Assembly (NCBI GenBank): GCA_018267475.1
Contig: JAFDYI010000005.1
Location: 161,616 to 225,615 of the forward strand
Length of the DNA: 64,000 bases
Direction: 5' to 3'
DNA from: Bacteroidota bacterium
Lineage (GTDB): Bacteria > Bacteroidota > Bacteroidia > B-17B0 > Aurantibacillaceae
The notes below the pieces were generated by a model that worked only from the letters and a program-made list of their open reading frames with translations, made no database searches and was not told the origin of the DNA. Of this stretch, positions 25,640-34,910 are shown one piece after another. The first letter of the stretch is position 1. Every line of letters starts with the position of its first letter. The position numbers and the translations under genes were made by a program.

Positions 25640-27769
25640 TTACTTAACAGTACTCAACACGTTTTGATTGACATCTATCTTGTGGTTGCTACGCAAATTA
25701 GAAATCCATTCTTTTTCCAAATAATTTTGATAATCTGAAGTAACCATACCGCGGCATTCAGCTAATTTTTTAGGTGTTTGAGGCAGTATTTTATTTACTA
25801 ACACTACATATACGCGCCCATCTGCTTGTTTTGCCTCTGTTTTAGAGCCGCCTTTCCAGTTAGCATCGGCCTCTTTATTTTCTCCTTTTAAATACGTAAC
25901 ATTTTCCACACTAATATCCAGTGCATTTTTTTTGTTTAGTTTATCTAAAATTTCTTTTTCTGTTTTTTTAGCAGCCAACATTTTGTTTAGTTCTTTAGCC
26001 ACTTTTTCGTTAGCACATTTGTAGGTGCTTACCTCGGCGCGCTCACCCCACATGTAATTTGTTTTATTGTTTTCGTAATATTTTTCAAGCCCTGCGCTGT
26101 CTTTTACGGCTTTGCTCCATACTTTTTTATCGGTTAAATCAAACAACAAGATACCATCACGGTATTCTTCTAACAAAGCGCGATAATCAGGGTATTTTTT
26201 TTCTAATTGAGTTTCTTCATAGGCAATCAGGCGGTCGTCTATATAGGCATGGTACTGCGCATTTACAACAGAAGCCACATCTATTTTGGCACGGCGTGTT
26301 TGGTGGGTTTCTAAATAATCGCCAAAGTCAAGCACCCCATAATTTACGACCTCTTTATTATTTTTTAAGGTAAAGATGTATTTGTCAGTCGCTATTTTAG
26401 CTTTTTTAAATTTATCTTTTGCTTTCCATGTTCCTTGAAAATATGTGCTGTCAATGGCTTTGTGTATGGCCTCTTTTTCTTTGGGATATTCTTTAAAATT
26501 ATATTCTTTTTTTAGCTTAGCCACAAACGATTCTTTGCTTTGGTACGAGCGTGAATCTTTAGCAATTTTTCCTTTTAGCTCGTTTTTCATAGCTTCGTAG
26601 GTGGGTAAGGTACGGCGGTCTTTACGTATTACAATGTGCCAACCAAAGCGCGTAGTAAAGGGCTTGGTGTATTCCTCATTTTTTTGGAGGGCAAAAGCTT
26701 GTTTAGCAAACTCTTCGATAGGGAATTTGCGTTCCGCAAACCAGTTTAGCTCGCCTCCATTAGCCGAGGTTTGTTTATCTTCCGAGTAATTTTTGGCTAA
26801 GGTTTCAAATTTTTCTCCGGCTTTTAATTTATCGTACACAGCATCTATTTTTTGTTTGGCTTTCAGAGAGTCGTCGTGCTTCATTTCTTTATTCATTTTT
26901 ATCATGATATGAGACACTAAAATCTCACCTGTATTGGGGCGTTGGTCATATACTTTTAAGATGTGATAGCCAAAACGAGTGCGTACTATTTTGCTTATTT
27001 CGCCTACTTTAGTGCTATAAGCGGCGTTTTCAAAGGGATACACCATTTCAAGGGCGGTAAAATACCCTAAGCTTCCGCCTACGTCTTTCAGAGCTACATC
27101 ATCGCTAATAAGAGAAGCTGCTTTCGCAAAGGCATCGCCTCCTTTAGTAGCTGCATTAACTAAGTTTTTTATAGTGGCTATCTTGCTGTTTGCATCAAGG
27201 CTATCTTGTTTGGTATAACGTTTATTGGCAAACGTATTTTTTCTTACTAATGTTTCGTACTCATTTATTTGCGAAGCAGGCACCGATTTTCCTTGCGCTA
27301 CATCTAAAATAATGTTCATACGGTGCCAAGCCTCCATCGTATCTTTAGGTAAGGCATCTTCATTGCACTTTACTAAAATATGACTGGCTTTTACTTCCGT
27401 TTGCATGCGCTGATACGCTTCTTGAATCAGCTTATCGGTAGCTTCTTTATCGGTAAGATAAGGAGCTGCTAGTTGCTTGCGATACCCGTTTAGTTCTTGT
27501 TTAAAAGAAGGCAAGGTATCTAAGCCCATCTGTTCGGCTTCTTTTACTTTTAACTTAAAATTAATAAACAAATTCAAATAATCTTGTACCGATTTTTTTT
27601 CGGCACTCATATCTTTTCCGTTGTTTTTATGATATACGGACTCAAACTCCGATTTGGTAGTTGGTTTTCCGTCAATGCTTAGCAATACGGGGTCGTTGCT
27701 TTGAGCCCACATAGCAGTACTTAAAAGTAAAGCACTTGCATAAAAAACAGGTTTACAAATGTTCATCAT
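25640..27769 (-). CDS. Periplasmic peptidylprolyl isomerase with two parvulin domains (PpiC/SurA type)
   Basis: 709-residue exported foldase. A signal peptide (about 1-22, ending MWAQ) is followed by a SurA-like N-terminal helical domain (about 25-125) and two parvulin domains: the first begins EVKASHILVKC (about 126), the second SHIMIKMNKEMKHDD (about 270) and ends FTTRFGWHIVIRKDRRTL. A C-terminal helical/TPR-like third (about 400-709) lacks recognisable parvulin motifs. Likely assists outer-membrane protein folding. Alternative start at the second Met (27766). Confidence 0.9.
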   Translation of the reverse strand: MMNICKPVFYASALLLSTAMWAQSNDPVLLSIDGKPTTKSEFESVYHKNNGKDMSAEKKSVQDYLNLFINFKLKVKEAEQMGLDTLPSFKQELNGYRKQLAAPYLTDKEATDKLIQEAYQRMQTEVKASHILVKCNEDALPKDTMEAWHRMNIILDVAQGKSVPASQINEYETLVRKNTFANKRYTKQDSLDANSKIATIKNLVNAATKGGDAFAKAASLISDDVALKDVGGSLGYFTALEMVYPFENAAYSTKVGEISKIVRTRFGYHILKVYDQRPNTGEILVSHIMIKMNKEMKHDDSLKAKQKIDAVYDKLKAGEKFETLAKNYSEDKQTSANGGELNWFAERKFPIEEFAKQAFALQKNEEYTKPFTTRFGWHIVIRKDRRTLPTYEAMKNELKGKIAKDSRSYQSKESFVAKLKKEYNFKEYPKEKEAIHKAIDSTYFQGTWKAKDKFKKAKIATDKYIFTLKNNKEVVNYGVLDFGDYLETHQTRRAKIDVASVVNAQYHAYIDDRLIAYEETQLEKKYPDYRALLEEYRDGILLFDLTDKKVWSKAVKDSAGLEKYYENNKTNYMWGERAEVSTYKCANEKVAKELNKMLAAKKTEKEILDKLNKKNALDISVENVTYLKGENKEADANWKGGSKTEAKQADGRVYVVLVNKILPQTPKKLAECRGMVTSDYQNYLEKEWISNLRSNHKIDVNQNVLSTVK

Positions 27770-27796
27770 ATCTTATGGTTTAAATTTTTTGGTTGC

Positions 27797-27826
27797 CAAA
27801 AATACTAAAAACTATGAACCGGTCAA
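27797..27826 (-). promoter_or_regulatory. Promoter of the PPIase gene
   Basis: Minus strand: TTGAC (TTG at 27826-27824), 19 nt, then TATTTTTG (27804-27797), a full match to the Bacteroidota housekeeping promoter. ATG follows about 27 nt downstream. Confidence 0.65.
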
Positions 27827-27864
27827 GAAAAAAAATCATAAAAAAAGCAGATACAAAATAGTAC

Positions 27865-27895
27865 TTGACAAATGCTTTTTTTTGTTGTACATTTG
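27865..27895 (+). promoter_or_regulatory. Promoter of queA
   Basis: TTGACA (TTG at 27865-27867), 20-nt spacer, TACATTTG at 27888-27895. It is nearly the same as the HU promoter at 50271-50301: both begin TTGACAAATGC and share the 20-nt spacing. The leader of about 100 nt to the queA ATG is long for this window and carries a 7-bp inverted repeat TGTAAGA (27919-27925) / TCTTACA (27972-27978). Confidence 0.7.
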
Positions 27896-28003
27896 CCCGC
27901 TTTTTAAAAAATTAATCCTGTAAGATTATTTTTGCGGCTTCTTCCTTCTCTAAAAGAAAACTGCAAATTTGTCTTACAATCAAAACAAGACAAAAAAAAC
28001 AAT

Positions 28004-29053
28004 ATGAAATTATCCGCCTTTAAATTTAATCTTCCAAAAGAATTATTAGCAGAATATCCTTCTAAAAACCGCGACGAGTGCCGTTTAATGGTTGTAGATA
28101 GAAAATCAGGAAAAATTTTTCATAAAAAATTTAAAGATATCATCAATTACTTTGATGATAACGATGTTATGATAATGAACGACACCAAAGTATTTCCAGC
28201 ACGCATGTACGGAAATAAAGAAAAAACAGGTGCCAAAATAGAAGTTTTTTTGTTGCGCGAGTTAAATCAAGAAAGTAAACTGTGGGACGTATTGGTGGAT
28301 CCTGCTCGTAAAATACGTATAGGCAACAAGCTCTATTTTGGGAAAGATGACGCCTTAGTAGCCGAAGTAATAGACAACACCACCTCACGAGGGCGTACCC
28401 TGCGTTTTTTGTACGATGGCGATTATGAAGAGTTTAGAAACACCTTATACACCCTGGGCGAAACCCCTTTACCTAAATATATAAAACGCAAAGTAGAAGA
28501 AAGCGACAAAGACCGCTACCAAACTATTTTTGCAAAAAACGAAGGGGCGGTGGCCGCACCCACTGCCGGCCTGCACTTTAGCCGCGAGTTGATGAAGCGC
28601 CTAGAAATAAAAGGCGTAAATTTTGGTTATGTGACCCTGCATGTAGGTTTAGGCTCCTTTAGAATGGTAGAAGTAGAAGATCTTACCAAACATAAAATGG
28701 ATAGCGAAGAGGTAGTCATTACCGAGGAGACCGCCCGATTAGTGAATAAAGCAAAAGATGAAAAAAGACGCGTATGCGCCGTAGGCACTACTGTAATGCG
28801 AAGCATTGAGACCTCAGTAGCGGTATCTAAACACTTAAACCCATATAAAGGTTGGACTAATAAATTTATCTTCCCCCCTTACGATTTTAGCGTAGCTAAT
28901 TGCATGGTTACCAACTTCCACATGCCCGAATCTACCTTGTTGATGATGACCTGTGCCTTTGGTGGCTACGACCTTATAATGAAAGCCTACAAAGAAGCCA
29001 TAAAAGAGAAATATCAATTTTACTCGTATGGCGATGCCATGCTTATATTGTAA
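28004..29053 (+). CDS. queA: S-adenosylmethionine:tRNA ribosyltransferase-isomerase
   Basis: 349-residue QueA, which transfers and isomerises the ribosyl part of SAM onto 7-aminomethyl-7-deazaguanine in tRNA to make epoxyqueuosine. The start is ATG 28004 ([19 protein letters not shown], the canonical N-terminus); an upstream in-frame TTG at 27932 lies in the leader. Family signatures: [25 protein letters not shown] (about residue 185), [13 protein letters not shown], and the C-terminal [12 protein letters not shown]. Length normal. No preQ1-type riboswitch is evident in the leader. Confidence 0.95.
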   Translation: MKLSAFKFNLPKELLAEYPSKNRDECRLMVVDRKSGKIFHKKFKDIINYFDDNDVMIMNDTKVFPARMYGNKEKTGAKIEVFLLRELNQESKLWDVLVDPARKIRIGNKLYFGKDDALVAEVIDNTTSRGRTLRFLYDGDYEEFRNTLYTLGETPLPKYIKRKVEESDKDRYQTIFAKNEGAVAAPTAGLHFSRELMKRLEIKGVNFGYVTLHVGLGSFRMVEVEDLTKHKMDSEEVVITEETARLVNKAKDEKRRVCAVGTTVMRSIETSVAVSKHLNPYKGWTNKFIFPPYDFSVANCMVTNFHMPESTLLMMTCAFGGYDLIMKAYKEAIKEKYQFYSYGDAMLIL

Positions 29054-29281
29054 ACTGCCCCACGGCTCATTTTTTCATGATTGAAGTTATCTTATTACAA
29101 TTCGAACAGCCTAATGACTCTGTTTGGAATGAAATAGTACACTTTACAAGTAAATTCTAGAAGCGCAAGTGGAATTCATTCTATATACCTAAGCCATCAG
29201 TTGTACCACGCCCTAAAAGCAAAAAACATAAAAGGCTTAATTGCCGCAGACGGGATCAATTTAATGTAAAATTTTGTAACG
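29054..29281 (+). other. Intergenic stretch with possible gene remnant
   Basis: 228 nt after queA. Two short frames read like protein: 29075-29158 (starting MIEVILLQFEQPND) and, in another frame, about 29149-29268 (containing YLSHQLYHALKAK and IKGLIAADGINLM before a stop). A single shift could join them, suggesting a decayed gene, but I recognise no family. No hairpin terminator is clear. Confidence 0.3.
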
Positions 29282-29596
29282 CTACTCCACCACTAAGCTA
29301 GTATCAATTTCTTCTGCCCAAGCCAAAATACCTCCTTTTAGGTTATACAAATTTTTAAATCCTTGTTGTTCCAAGGTTTGTATTATTGCAGCCGAGCGTT
29401 TTCCACTACGACAATGGATAATTACTTTTTTATCCCTGCTTATTTTATCTATATTGTCCATCACTTCACCCATGGGTATCAACTCTCCTCCTATTTGGGC
29501 GACTTCATATTCGTGCTCTTCTCGTATATCAATCAATTGGAAATTTTCTTTTTTATCCATCATTGATTTTAGCTCTTGTACCGTAATTTCTTGCAT
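29282..29596 (-). CDS. Single-domain rhodanese
   Basis: 104-residue cytosolic rhodanese with DIREEHEYEVAQIGG, active-site Cys62 in HCRSGKRSAA and the closing LKGGILAWAEEID. The CRSGKR loop is the classic six-residue sulfurtransferase loop. It starts 1 nt after the stop of the ComA-like gene, so the two are translationally linked and should work in one pathway. Rhodaneses can release sulfite from thiosulfate, the substrate ComA needs; that functional link is inference. Confidence 0.92.
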   Translation of the reverse strand: MQEITVQELKSMMDKKENFQLIDIREEHEYEVAQIGGELIPMGEVMDNIDKISRDKKVIIHCRSGKRSAAIIQTLEQQGFKNLYNLKGGILAWAEEIDTSLVVE

Positions 29597-29597
29597 G

Positions 29598-30395
29598 CTA
29601 TGATTCGGTTTTTTGTTTATGTGCTTTTACTATGTTTTCGGGTAAGTAATTAAAAAAAGTATCGCCTCTAAGCCCTAAGCGTAAGGTTTCTAAAGAGATG
29701 ACATCATCTGGCGCAATGTTTCCTAAGTTTACATTAGCTCCCATTTGCTTAATAAAATATACTTGTTGCGATTTTTGAGGGGTTTCCCAAATAATAGACT
29801 CCTCAGGTATTTTAGATGTAATGCGATTGATAAGCATTACGTGCGCGCTGCCGCTTTTATGAAAAATGCCTACCGTACCGCTTTCACGGGCCTCTGCAAT
29901 TACTTTCCATGAGCCGGCTTCCAGCTCGGCCTTCATCATTTTTACCCATTTTTGAGGGTGAATAATAATGCCCTCCTCCTTGGAGCCCACCTCAGATAAT
30001 ACGGTTACGTGCTTTGATAACTGATGAATATACTCGCATTTTTTTTCGTGGGGCAAATGGATAGAGCCGTCGGAAACCTCAGCCATTTCAAGATTTAAAG
30101 AGCTGATGTGTTTTAAATAGTCGTCAAACTTATTTCGCACAATAAAAGCTTCTAAAAGGGTGCCACCCAAATAGGTTTTTATGTGAGCACTCTTGTACAA
30201 AGCAATTTTTTCTTTTACCTGCTGCGACACAACCGAGGTACCAAATCCTAATTTAACAGCGTCAATATAATGGCCTCCGGCGCTTACTAAATCTTCTGCT
30301 TGCCTTAGCGACAAGCCCTTATCCATCACCATAGTAAATCCGCTGTTGCGGGGCTTGGCGGTGCGTTGGGGTATATGAGGCAGGTTTATGTTCAT
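29598..30395 (-). CDS. comA: Phosphosulfolactate synthase (ComA family)
   Basis: 265-residue TIM-barrel enzyme of the ComA family, which adds sulfite to phosphoenolpyruvate to give (2R)-phospho-3-sulfolactate. The N-terminal signature is clear (RTAKPRNSG, then TMVMDKGLS), with YIDAVKLGFGTS, KTYLGGTLLEAF, EVSDGSI, SEVGSKEEG and WKVIAEARESG. In archaea this begins coenzyme M synthesis; in Bacteroidota, which lack coenzyme M, a plausible use is sulfolactate or cysteate for sulfonolipids (capnine type). Family solid; pathway inferred. It is 22 nt after the TPR gene and abuts the rhodanese. Confidence 0.88.
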   Translation of the reverse strand: MNINLPHIPQRTAKPRNSGFTMVMDKGLSLRQAEDLVSAGGHYIDAVKLGFGTSVVSQQVKEKIALYKSAHIKTYLGGTLLEAFIVRNKFDDYLKHISSLNLEMAEVSDGSIHLPHEKKCEYIHQLSKHVTVLSEVGSKEEGIIIHPQKWVKMMKAELEAGSWKVIAEARESGTVGIFHKSGSAHVMLINRITSKIPEESIIWETPQKSQQVYFIKQMGANVNLGNIAPDDVISLETLRLGLRGDTFFNYLPENIVKAHKQKTES

Positions 30396-30417
30396 AAGGA
30401 TACGTGTTGTTGTTGTT

Positions 30418-31833
30418 TTATATTTTTCTAAAAGTGGCTATAGCCTGTTGTATGATTTGGTCTTGCTTTAGGGCCGGCGCATATTCAAACAATTCATTAT
30501 GCTTGTCGTAATCTATAGCTAAAGCATCTTGCAATACACTTAGGGCTTCTTGTCTTTTTCCTACGGCATTTAACAGGGCGCTTAAACGATAATGCAACTC
30601 GGCAACTAAAGGAAATGATTTTAAAGCTTCTTGCAAAAGAGTGCAAGCTTGATCGGCATAATCGGCTTCTAAAAGTAAATCGGCATAATCTATCCAAATA
30701 TCCCAGTCGTCGTAGTGCAGTTCAATGGCTTTTGAGTAAGCGGCGGCGGCCTCTTCATGAAAACCCAATTTGCGTTGTACATCGCCAAGTACATACTGTG
30801 TATCTGCATCTTTGGGGTTTAATTCTATCGCTTTTTTTATGTAGTGAATGCCTTCGGTAAGGCGGTTTTGACTTTCTAACACTGCGCCTATGGCCAACCA
30901 AGCATCTGCAAATTCCGGACTTTTTACAATGCATTTGTTGTAATACAACAAGGCCTGGTCTTGATCATTAAGTTGCTCGTAGCACTCGCCAATGTAGTAG
31001 TAGGCAATAGGATCCGGATCCTCGTAATCAAAGGTTTCTTTATATACATCAATGGCTTCATGAAATCGGTCTAAGCTGGCTAATGCGTTGGCTTTATTAA
31101 AATAAGCCGAAGCAAATTTTTCGTTAATGGTAAGGGCATAATCGTATGCTTCTAAGGCTTCTGCGTGTTGGCTTAGCTTGCTGTAACACAAGCCCACATT
31201 AAACCACGCAAAATAGTTATAAGGATCTTTATCTATCAAGTTTTTAAAAAAGGCAAGCCCTTCTTTTAATTGACCAGAGGCTTCGTGGGCAAGAAACAAC
31301 TCGCTTAGTGCAAAGTCGTTTTGTTCATCGCGCTGTATCACTTGTTTCATGTAATAAATAGCGTCTAAAAATTTTTCTTGCGCCAAAAACTCGGCCGCTA
31401 AAGCCATTAGTATATCATCGGGTTCTTCGGTGTGGGTAAGTGCTATTTTATAATTTTCAATAGCTTGCTCGCTTAGGCCCATTTGGCTGTATATGTAGCC
31501 ACGGGTAGTATAAATATCTATGTTTGATGGTTCTACGCCTTCTGCTTCGCTCAATAGTTTTAAGGCTTCTTGTGTATTTTGATTGTAAGCTAAAAACTGG
31601 GCTTTGGCTATTTTAAAATCAGCGATATGAGGGTAGCGGTCTAATGAAAATTCAATGGCTTTTTTTAGGTACACGGGATTTCCAAAATGGAAGTAGTACT
31701 CTATCAAATCCAGCAATTCATCCGATTCAAAATAATATACTTCTTGTTTTTTTAGCATTTCCTCAAAGCGTTCTGCTAATCGGTTTGTAGCATTATTATC
31801 AAAGGGTTGGTCGTTAAAATCGTTATTCTCCAT
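30418..31833 (-). CDS. Tetratricopeptide repeat protein
   Basis: 471-residue cytosolic protein without a signal peptide. Nearly the whole length is TPR repeats (about eleven), for example YFAWFNVGLCYSKLSQHAEALEAYDYAL and PIAYYYIGECYEQLNDQDQALLYYNKC motifs with the W/Y-L-G-Y-A-A-P pattern. No other domain is seen. It likely serves as a protein-interaction scaffold. It is the first gene of an operon with comA and the rhodanese, but the partner is unknown. Confidence 0.88.
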   Translation of the reverse strand: MENNDFNDQPFDNNATNRLAERFEEMLKKQEVYYFESDELLDLIEYYFHFGNPVYLKKAIEFSLDRYPHIADFKIAKAQFLAYNQNTQEALKLLSEAEGVEPSNIDIYTTRGYIYSQMGLSEQAIENYKIALTHTEEPDDILMALAAEFLAQEKFLDAIYYMKQVIQRDEQNDFALSELFLAHEASGQLKEGLAFFKNLIDKDPYNYFAWFNVGLCYSKLSQHAEALEAYDYALTINEKFASAYFNKANALASLDRFHEAIDVYKETFDYEDPDPIAYYYIGECYEQLNDQDQALLYYNKCIVKSPEFADAWLAIGAVLESQNRLTEGIHYIKKAIELNPKDADTQYVLGDVQRKLGFHEEAAAAYSKAIELHYDDWDIWIDYADLLLEADYADQACTLLQEALKSFPLVAELHYRLSALLNAVGKRQEALSVLQDALAIDYDKHNELFEYAPALKQDQIIQQAIATFRKI

Positions 31834-31877
31834 TAAATAAATTCCTTTCTATAAAAATAAAATCGTGTAGCGCAGCA

Positions 31878-31908
31878 TAAAGGTACGTTTTTTTTGTCTT
31901 CTAGCAAA
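31878..31908 (-). promoter_or_regulatory. Promoter of the TPR-comA-rhodanese operon
   Basis: Minus strand: TTTG (31908-31905), 19 nt, TACCTTTA (31885-31878; one mismatch to TAnnTTTG). ATG lies about 45 nt downstream. Confidence 0.5.
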
Positions 31909-31966
31909 GGTATCTTTTTTTTGCGGCATTTGGTTCTTTTAAAAACGGTTGTTGGTATATTTTTTG

Positions 31967-34402
31967 CTATTTATTATGCTCTTTGTTGTAATGAGTCTCG
32001 TCGTGCTCATCGTCTTGTTCATCATCTATATCAAAAACCGATACATTTAAAATTTCTTTCTTTAAAATGCTCTTTTCTAAAGACAGTAAAAAGCAAGGTA
32101 ATAAAATTAAATTACTGGTATAAGCAATAAGTAAGGTAAGCGAGAGTAAAACACCTAAGGCGGCCGTTCCACCAAAGTCGGAAAAACCAAATACGCCAAA
32201 GCCCATTGTTAAAATTAAAGCTGTATAAACCATGCTAATGCCGGTTTCTTGAATGGTTAAAGATACGGCTTTTGAAATGCTCATTTTATTTTTTCGGACT
32301 TCGTGGCGGTATTTGGTAAGAAAATACAAAGTACCATCGCTAGAAATGCCGAAAGCAATACTGAACACCAATATGGTGCTGGGTTTTAGCGGCACATGCA
32401 AAAAGCCCATGATACCGGCGGTAATAAGCAAGGCAATGAGGCTGGGGATAATGGAAATAAGAATCATGCGCGGCGAGGTAAATAAAGAAAACATTAAAAT
32501 AGCAATTAGGATAATAGCCAGCACAACGCTTTCTAAAAGATTATCGATTAAAAACTCATTTCCTTTCAAAAACATAACGCAGTTTCCGGTCAAGCGCACA
32601 TCATAACGTTCGTTTTCCTGCATCCATTTGTTGGCTTCATAATCGTAGTTAAAAGCGCTATCTACACGAGGTTTTAGTTCTCGTATCAATTCTTTAATAC
32701 GTACCGAACCGACATCTTTTATACTGATGCTTACACGAGTAACCTTTTTAGTGCTATCTATAAAAGAGGCTAATTGCTTGGCGGCAGCTCCATTTTGAGT
32801 TTGTCCTTGCACGTACTCGGCTATTTTTTTTAATTCCGTAACAGAGGGCAAGCGGTAGTATTTTTCATCGCCTCCTTTGTAGGCTTGGTAAAAAAACTTT
32901 ACCCCTTCGGTAACGGATAATGGTTTTGAAAACTCAGGGTATTGTGCTAATACTTTTTGCATTTTATTGATGCGGTACAAGGCTCTGGCATTATTAGAAA
33001 AAATGCCGTTTTCTCTTTTAGTATCAATCGTAATTTCAAAAGGAAGCACACCTCCGTTTTTTTCTTCAAAATAGTGCAGATCGGTTAGCACCACGTCTTT
33101 TTTCGGTAAATCATCTACCACATAACCAATGGCTTTTATCTTGGTGAGCCCATAACCGGCTACAAGCACAAGTAGCAGGGTAACAATGTATATGAGCGAG
33201 CGTTTATGTGTGGTTATAATGTCTATTTTTTGAAGTATTTTGGTTAGTCGTTTTTCATCTATATGTTTAATTTGTTTAGGTGAAGGGGGGGGCAAAAAAC
33301 TAAATACAGCAGGCACTATCATTAGCGAAAAAAGATAGGTTGCCATTACGCTGATAGAGGATACTAAGCCAAACTCAAAAAAGATGTAATTTTTAATGGT
33401 ACAAAAAACGGCAAAACCTATAGCGGTAGTAGTGTTGGCAAAAAACAACGAAACAGAACTTCGCTCTATAGCTATGTGCAGGGCTTTTATTTTATTATTG
33501 TGTTTAGAAAATTCGGTATGGTATTTATTTAAAATTAAAATACAATTAGGCACTCCTATCACTATTATTAAGGGCGGTATAATGGCGCTCATAGCGGTAA
33601 GCTTAAAACCAAACAAAACCATAAGTCCCACACTAAATACCACCCCACAGCATACCACTATTAAAGAAAAAACAACCGGGTATAAGCTTCTAAAGAAAAA
33701 GAAAAGTACCAGGCCTGTTACCAAAATGGTAAGACCTAAAAAAAAGGTGGTTTCGTGTTGTATTTTACGTGCTACGTTGGTACGTATGTAAGGCATGCCC
33801 GAATAATGTACCTCTACGCCTGTTTGTTTAGAAAAAGCATCGCCTTTAGCCTTTATTGAATCTGTTATAGAAAGGCGATTTTTGGTGTTTAAATCTTTTT
33901 TACCAAAGGTAACAGCTATAAGGGTTGAGTTTGATTTGGTATTAAAAATAATGCCATCGTAAAATTTTAGTGTTTCTATCTTATTCCAAATAGAATCTAA
34001 TTCTTTTTGTGTTTTTGGTTTTTTACTAAATACTTTTCGTGGTTCAAACTTGCCTAAACTATCATTCAACACAAGCTCTTGCAAGCGCCCTACCGATAGT
34101 ACATTTTCAATACCTTTCGTTTTTTTCAGGCTGTCCGATAAATCGCACCACGCATTAAAATTGTCTATTTTTTTTAACGGCGCTATATCCGCTCCCAGCA
34201 CCAAAACGGTGCCATCTTGCCCAAATTTACTTTTAAAATACTCGTAGTCAATGCTAGCCGTATCGGTATCAGGCAGCAGGCGGGCAAAGTAATATGTTAT
34301 TTCTACTTCTTTGGCCTTATAGCTCATAAAAGCCGTAATGGCTAATGAAAACAATAAGAACCATATTTTGTATCGCAGTATCAGGCTTGATAAGAATTTC
34401 AT
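31967..34402 (-). CDS. RND superfamily (MMPL-type) membrane exporter
   Basis: 811-residue RND-family protein with two repeated halves. TM1 (about 10-28) is followed by a large periplasmic loop, then a group of five TM segments (about 215-375, including GLTILVTGLVLFFFFRSLYP and LTAMSAIIPPLIIVIGVPN). After TM7 (about 402-420) comes a second loop and a second set of five TM segments (about 630-780, with the FSIAFGISSDGTLYFL motif IV-like stretch). The C-terminal tail is highly acidic/His-rich (DIDDEQDDEHDETHYN). Proton-driven export of a lipid or hydrophobic compound is likely; no adaptor or porin gene is adjacent. Substrate unknown. Confidence 0.9.
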   Translation of the reverse strand: MKFLSSLILRYKIWFLLFSLAITAFMSYKAKEVEITYYFARLLPDTDTASIDYEYFKSKFGQDGTVLVLGADIAPLKKIDNFNAWCDLSDSLKKTKGIENVLSVGRLQELVLNDSLGKFEPRKVFSKKPKTQKELDSIWNKIETLKFYDGIIFNTKSNSTLIAVTFGKKDLNTKNRLSITDSIKAKGDAFSKQTGVEVHYSGMPYIRTNVARKIQHETTFFLGLTILVTGLVLFFFFRSLYPVVFSLIVVCCGVVFSVGLMVLFGFKLTAMSAIIPPLIIVIGVPNCILILNKYHTEFSKHNNKIKALHIAIERSSVSLFFANTTTAIGFAVFCTIKNYIFFEFGLVSSISVMATYLFSLMIVPAVFSFLPPPSPKQIKHIDEKRLTKILQKIDIITTHKRSLIYIVTLLLVLVAGYGLTKIKAIGYVVDDLPKKDVVLTDLHYFEEKNGGVLPFEITIDTKRENGIFSNNARALYRINKMQKVLAQYPEFSKPLSVTEGVKFFYQAYKGGDEKYYRLPSVTELKKIAEYVQGQTQNGAAAKQLASFIDSTKKVTRVSISIKDVGSVRIKELIRELKPRVDSAFNYDYEANKWMQENERYDVRLTGNCVMFLKGNEFLIDNLLESVVLAIILIAILMFSLFTSPRMILISIIPSLIALLITAGIMGFLHVPLKPSTILVFSIAFGISSDGTLYFLTKYRHEVRKNKMSISKAVSLTIQETGISMVYTALILTMGFGVFGFSDFGGTAALGVLLSLTLLIAYTSNLILLPCFLLSLEKSILKKEILNVSVFDIDDEQDDEHDETHYNKEHNK

Positions 34403-34549
34403 CGTACTTGTTTTATTATTTTTTAATAAAAACGAAATGATTATGCGGTTTTATTTTTTTTAAAAACCGAAGCGCAAAGTAACAATAATAAATGAATTAC
34501 AAGGTTAAAAAAACATCCTTTTTTACCTCCTTATTGCAGTGCAATATCG

Positions 34550-34557
34550 TATCTTTG
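34550..34557 (+). promoter_or_regulatory. -7 box of the arsC-like gene
   Basis: TATCTTTG, full TAnnTTTG match, 12 nt before ATG 34570. No TTG at normal spacing. Confidence 0.45.
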
Positions 34558-34569
34558 TTCTCTTTTTTT

Positions 34570-34890
34570 ATGGAGAAAATAACCATTTATCACAATCCGC
34601 GTTGCTCAAAAAGCCGTAAGGCCTTAGAAACCCTTTGCGAACAAGGGAAAGAGGTAGAAGTTGTAGAATACTTAAAAACGCCTCTCACAAAAAAAACACT
34701 AAAAATGCTTTTGCAAAAATTAAATAAAAAGGCATTAGAAGTCATTCGCACCAACGAACCTCTTTTTAAAGAGAAATTTCAAGGGAAAAATTTTACAGAA
34801 GATGAGTGGATTCAACTTATTATTGAAAATCCTATTTTATTGCAACGCCCTATAGTAGCAAGTGAATACAAGGCTGAGATTATGCGATAA
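34570..34890 (+). CDS. arsC: ArsC-family reductase (arsenate reductase-like)
   Basis: 106-residue thioredoxin-fold ArsC/Spx family protein. The start is ATG 34570 (MEKITIYHNPRCSKSRK); an in-frame ATG at 34492 would add 26 residues lying over the promoter. Catalytic Cys12 in NPRCSKSR and the conserved Arg in LQRPIVAS match glutaredoxin-coupled arsenate reductase. No arsenite pump or ArsR is nearby, so a general role (YffB-type) is equally possible. Confidence 0.85.
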   Translation: MEKITIYHNPRCSKSRKALETLCEQGKEVEVVEYLKTPLTKKTLKMLLQKLNKKALEVIRTNEPLFKEKFQGKNFTEDEWIQLIIENPILLQRPIVASEYKAEIMR

Positions 34891-34910
34891 AAACTACGCC
34901 GAACAGAGTT

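Noticed and set aside
27896..28003. preQ1 riboswitch in the queA leader
   Set aside because: No GC-rich short hairpin with an A-rich pseudoknot tail, as preQ1 aptamers need, could be found.
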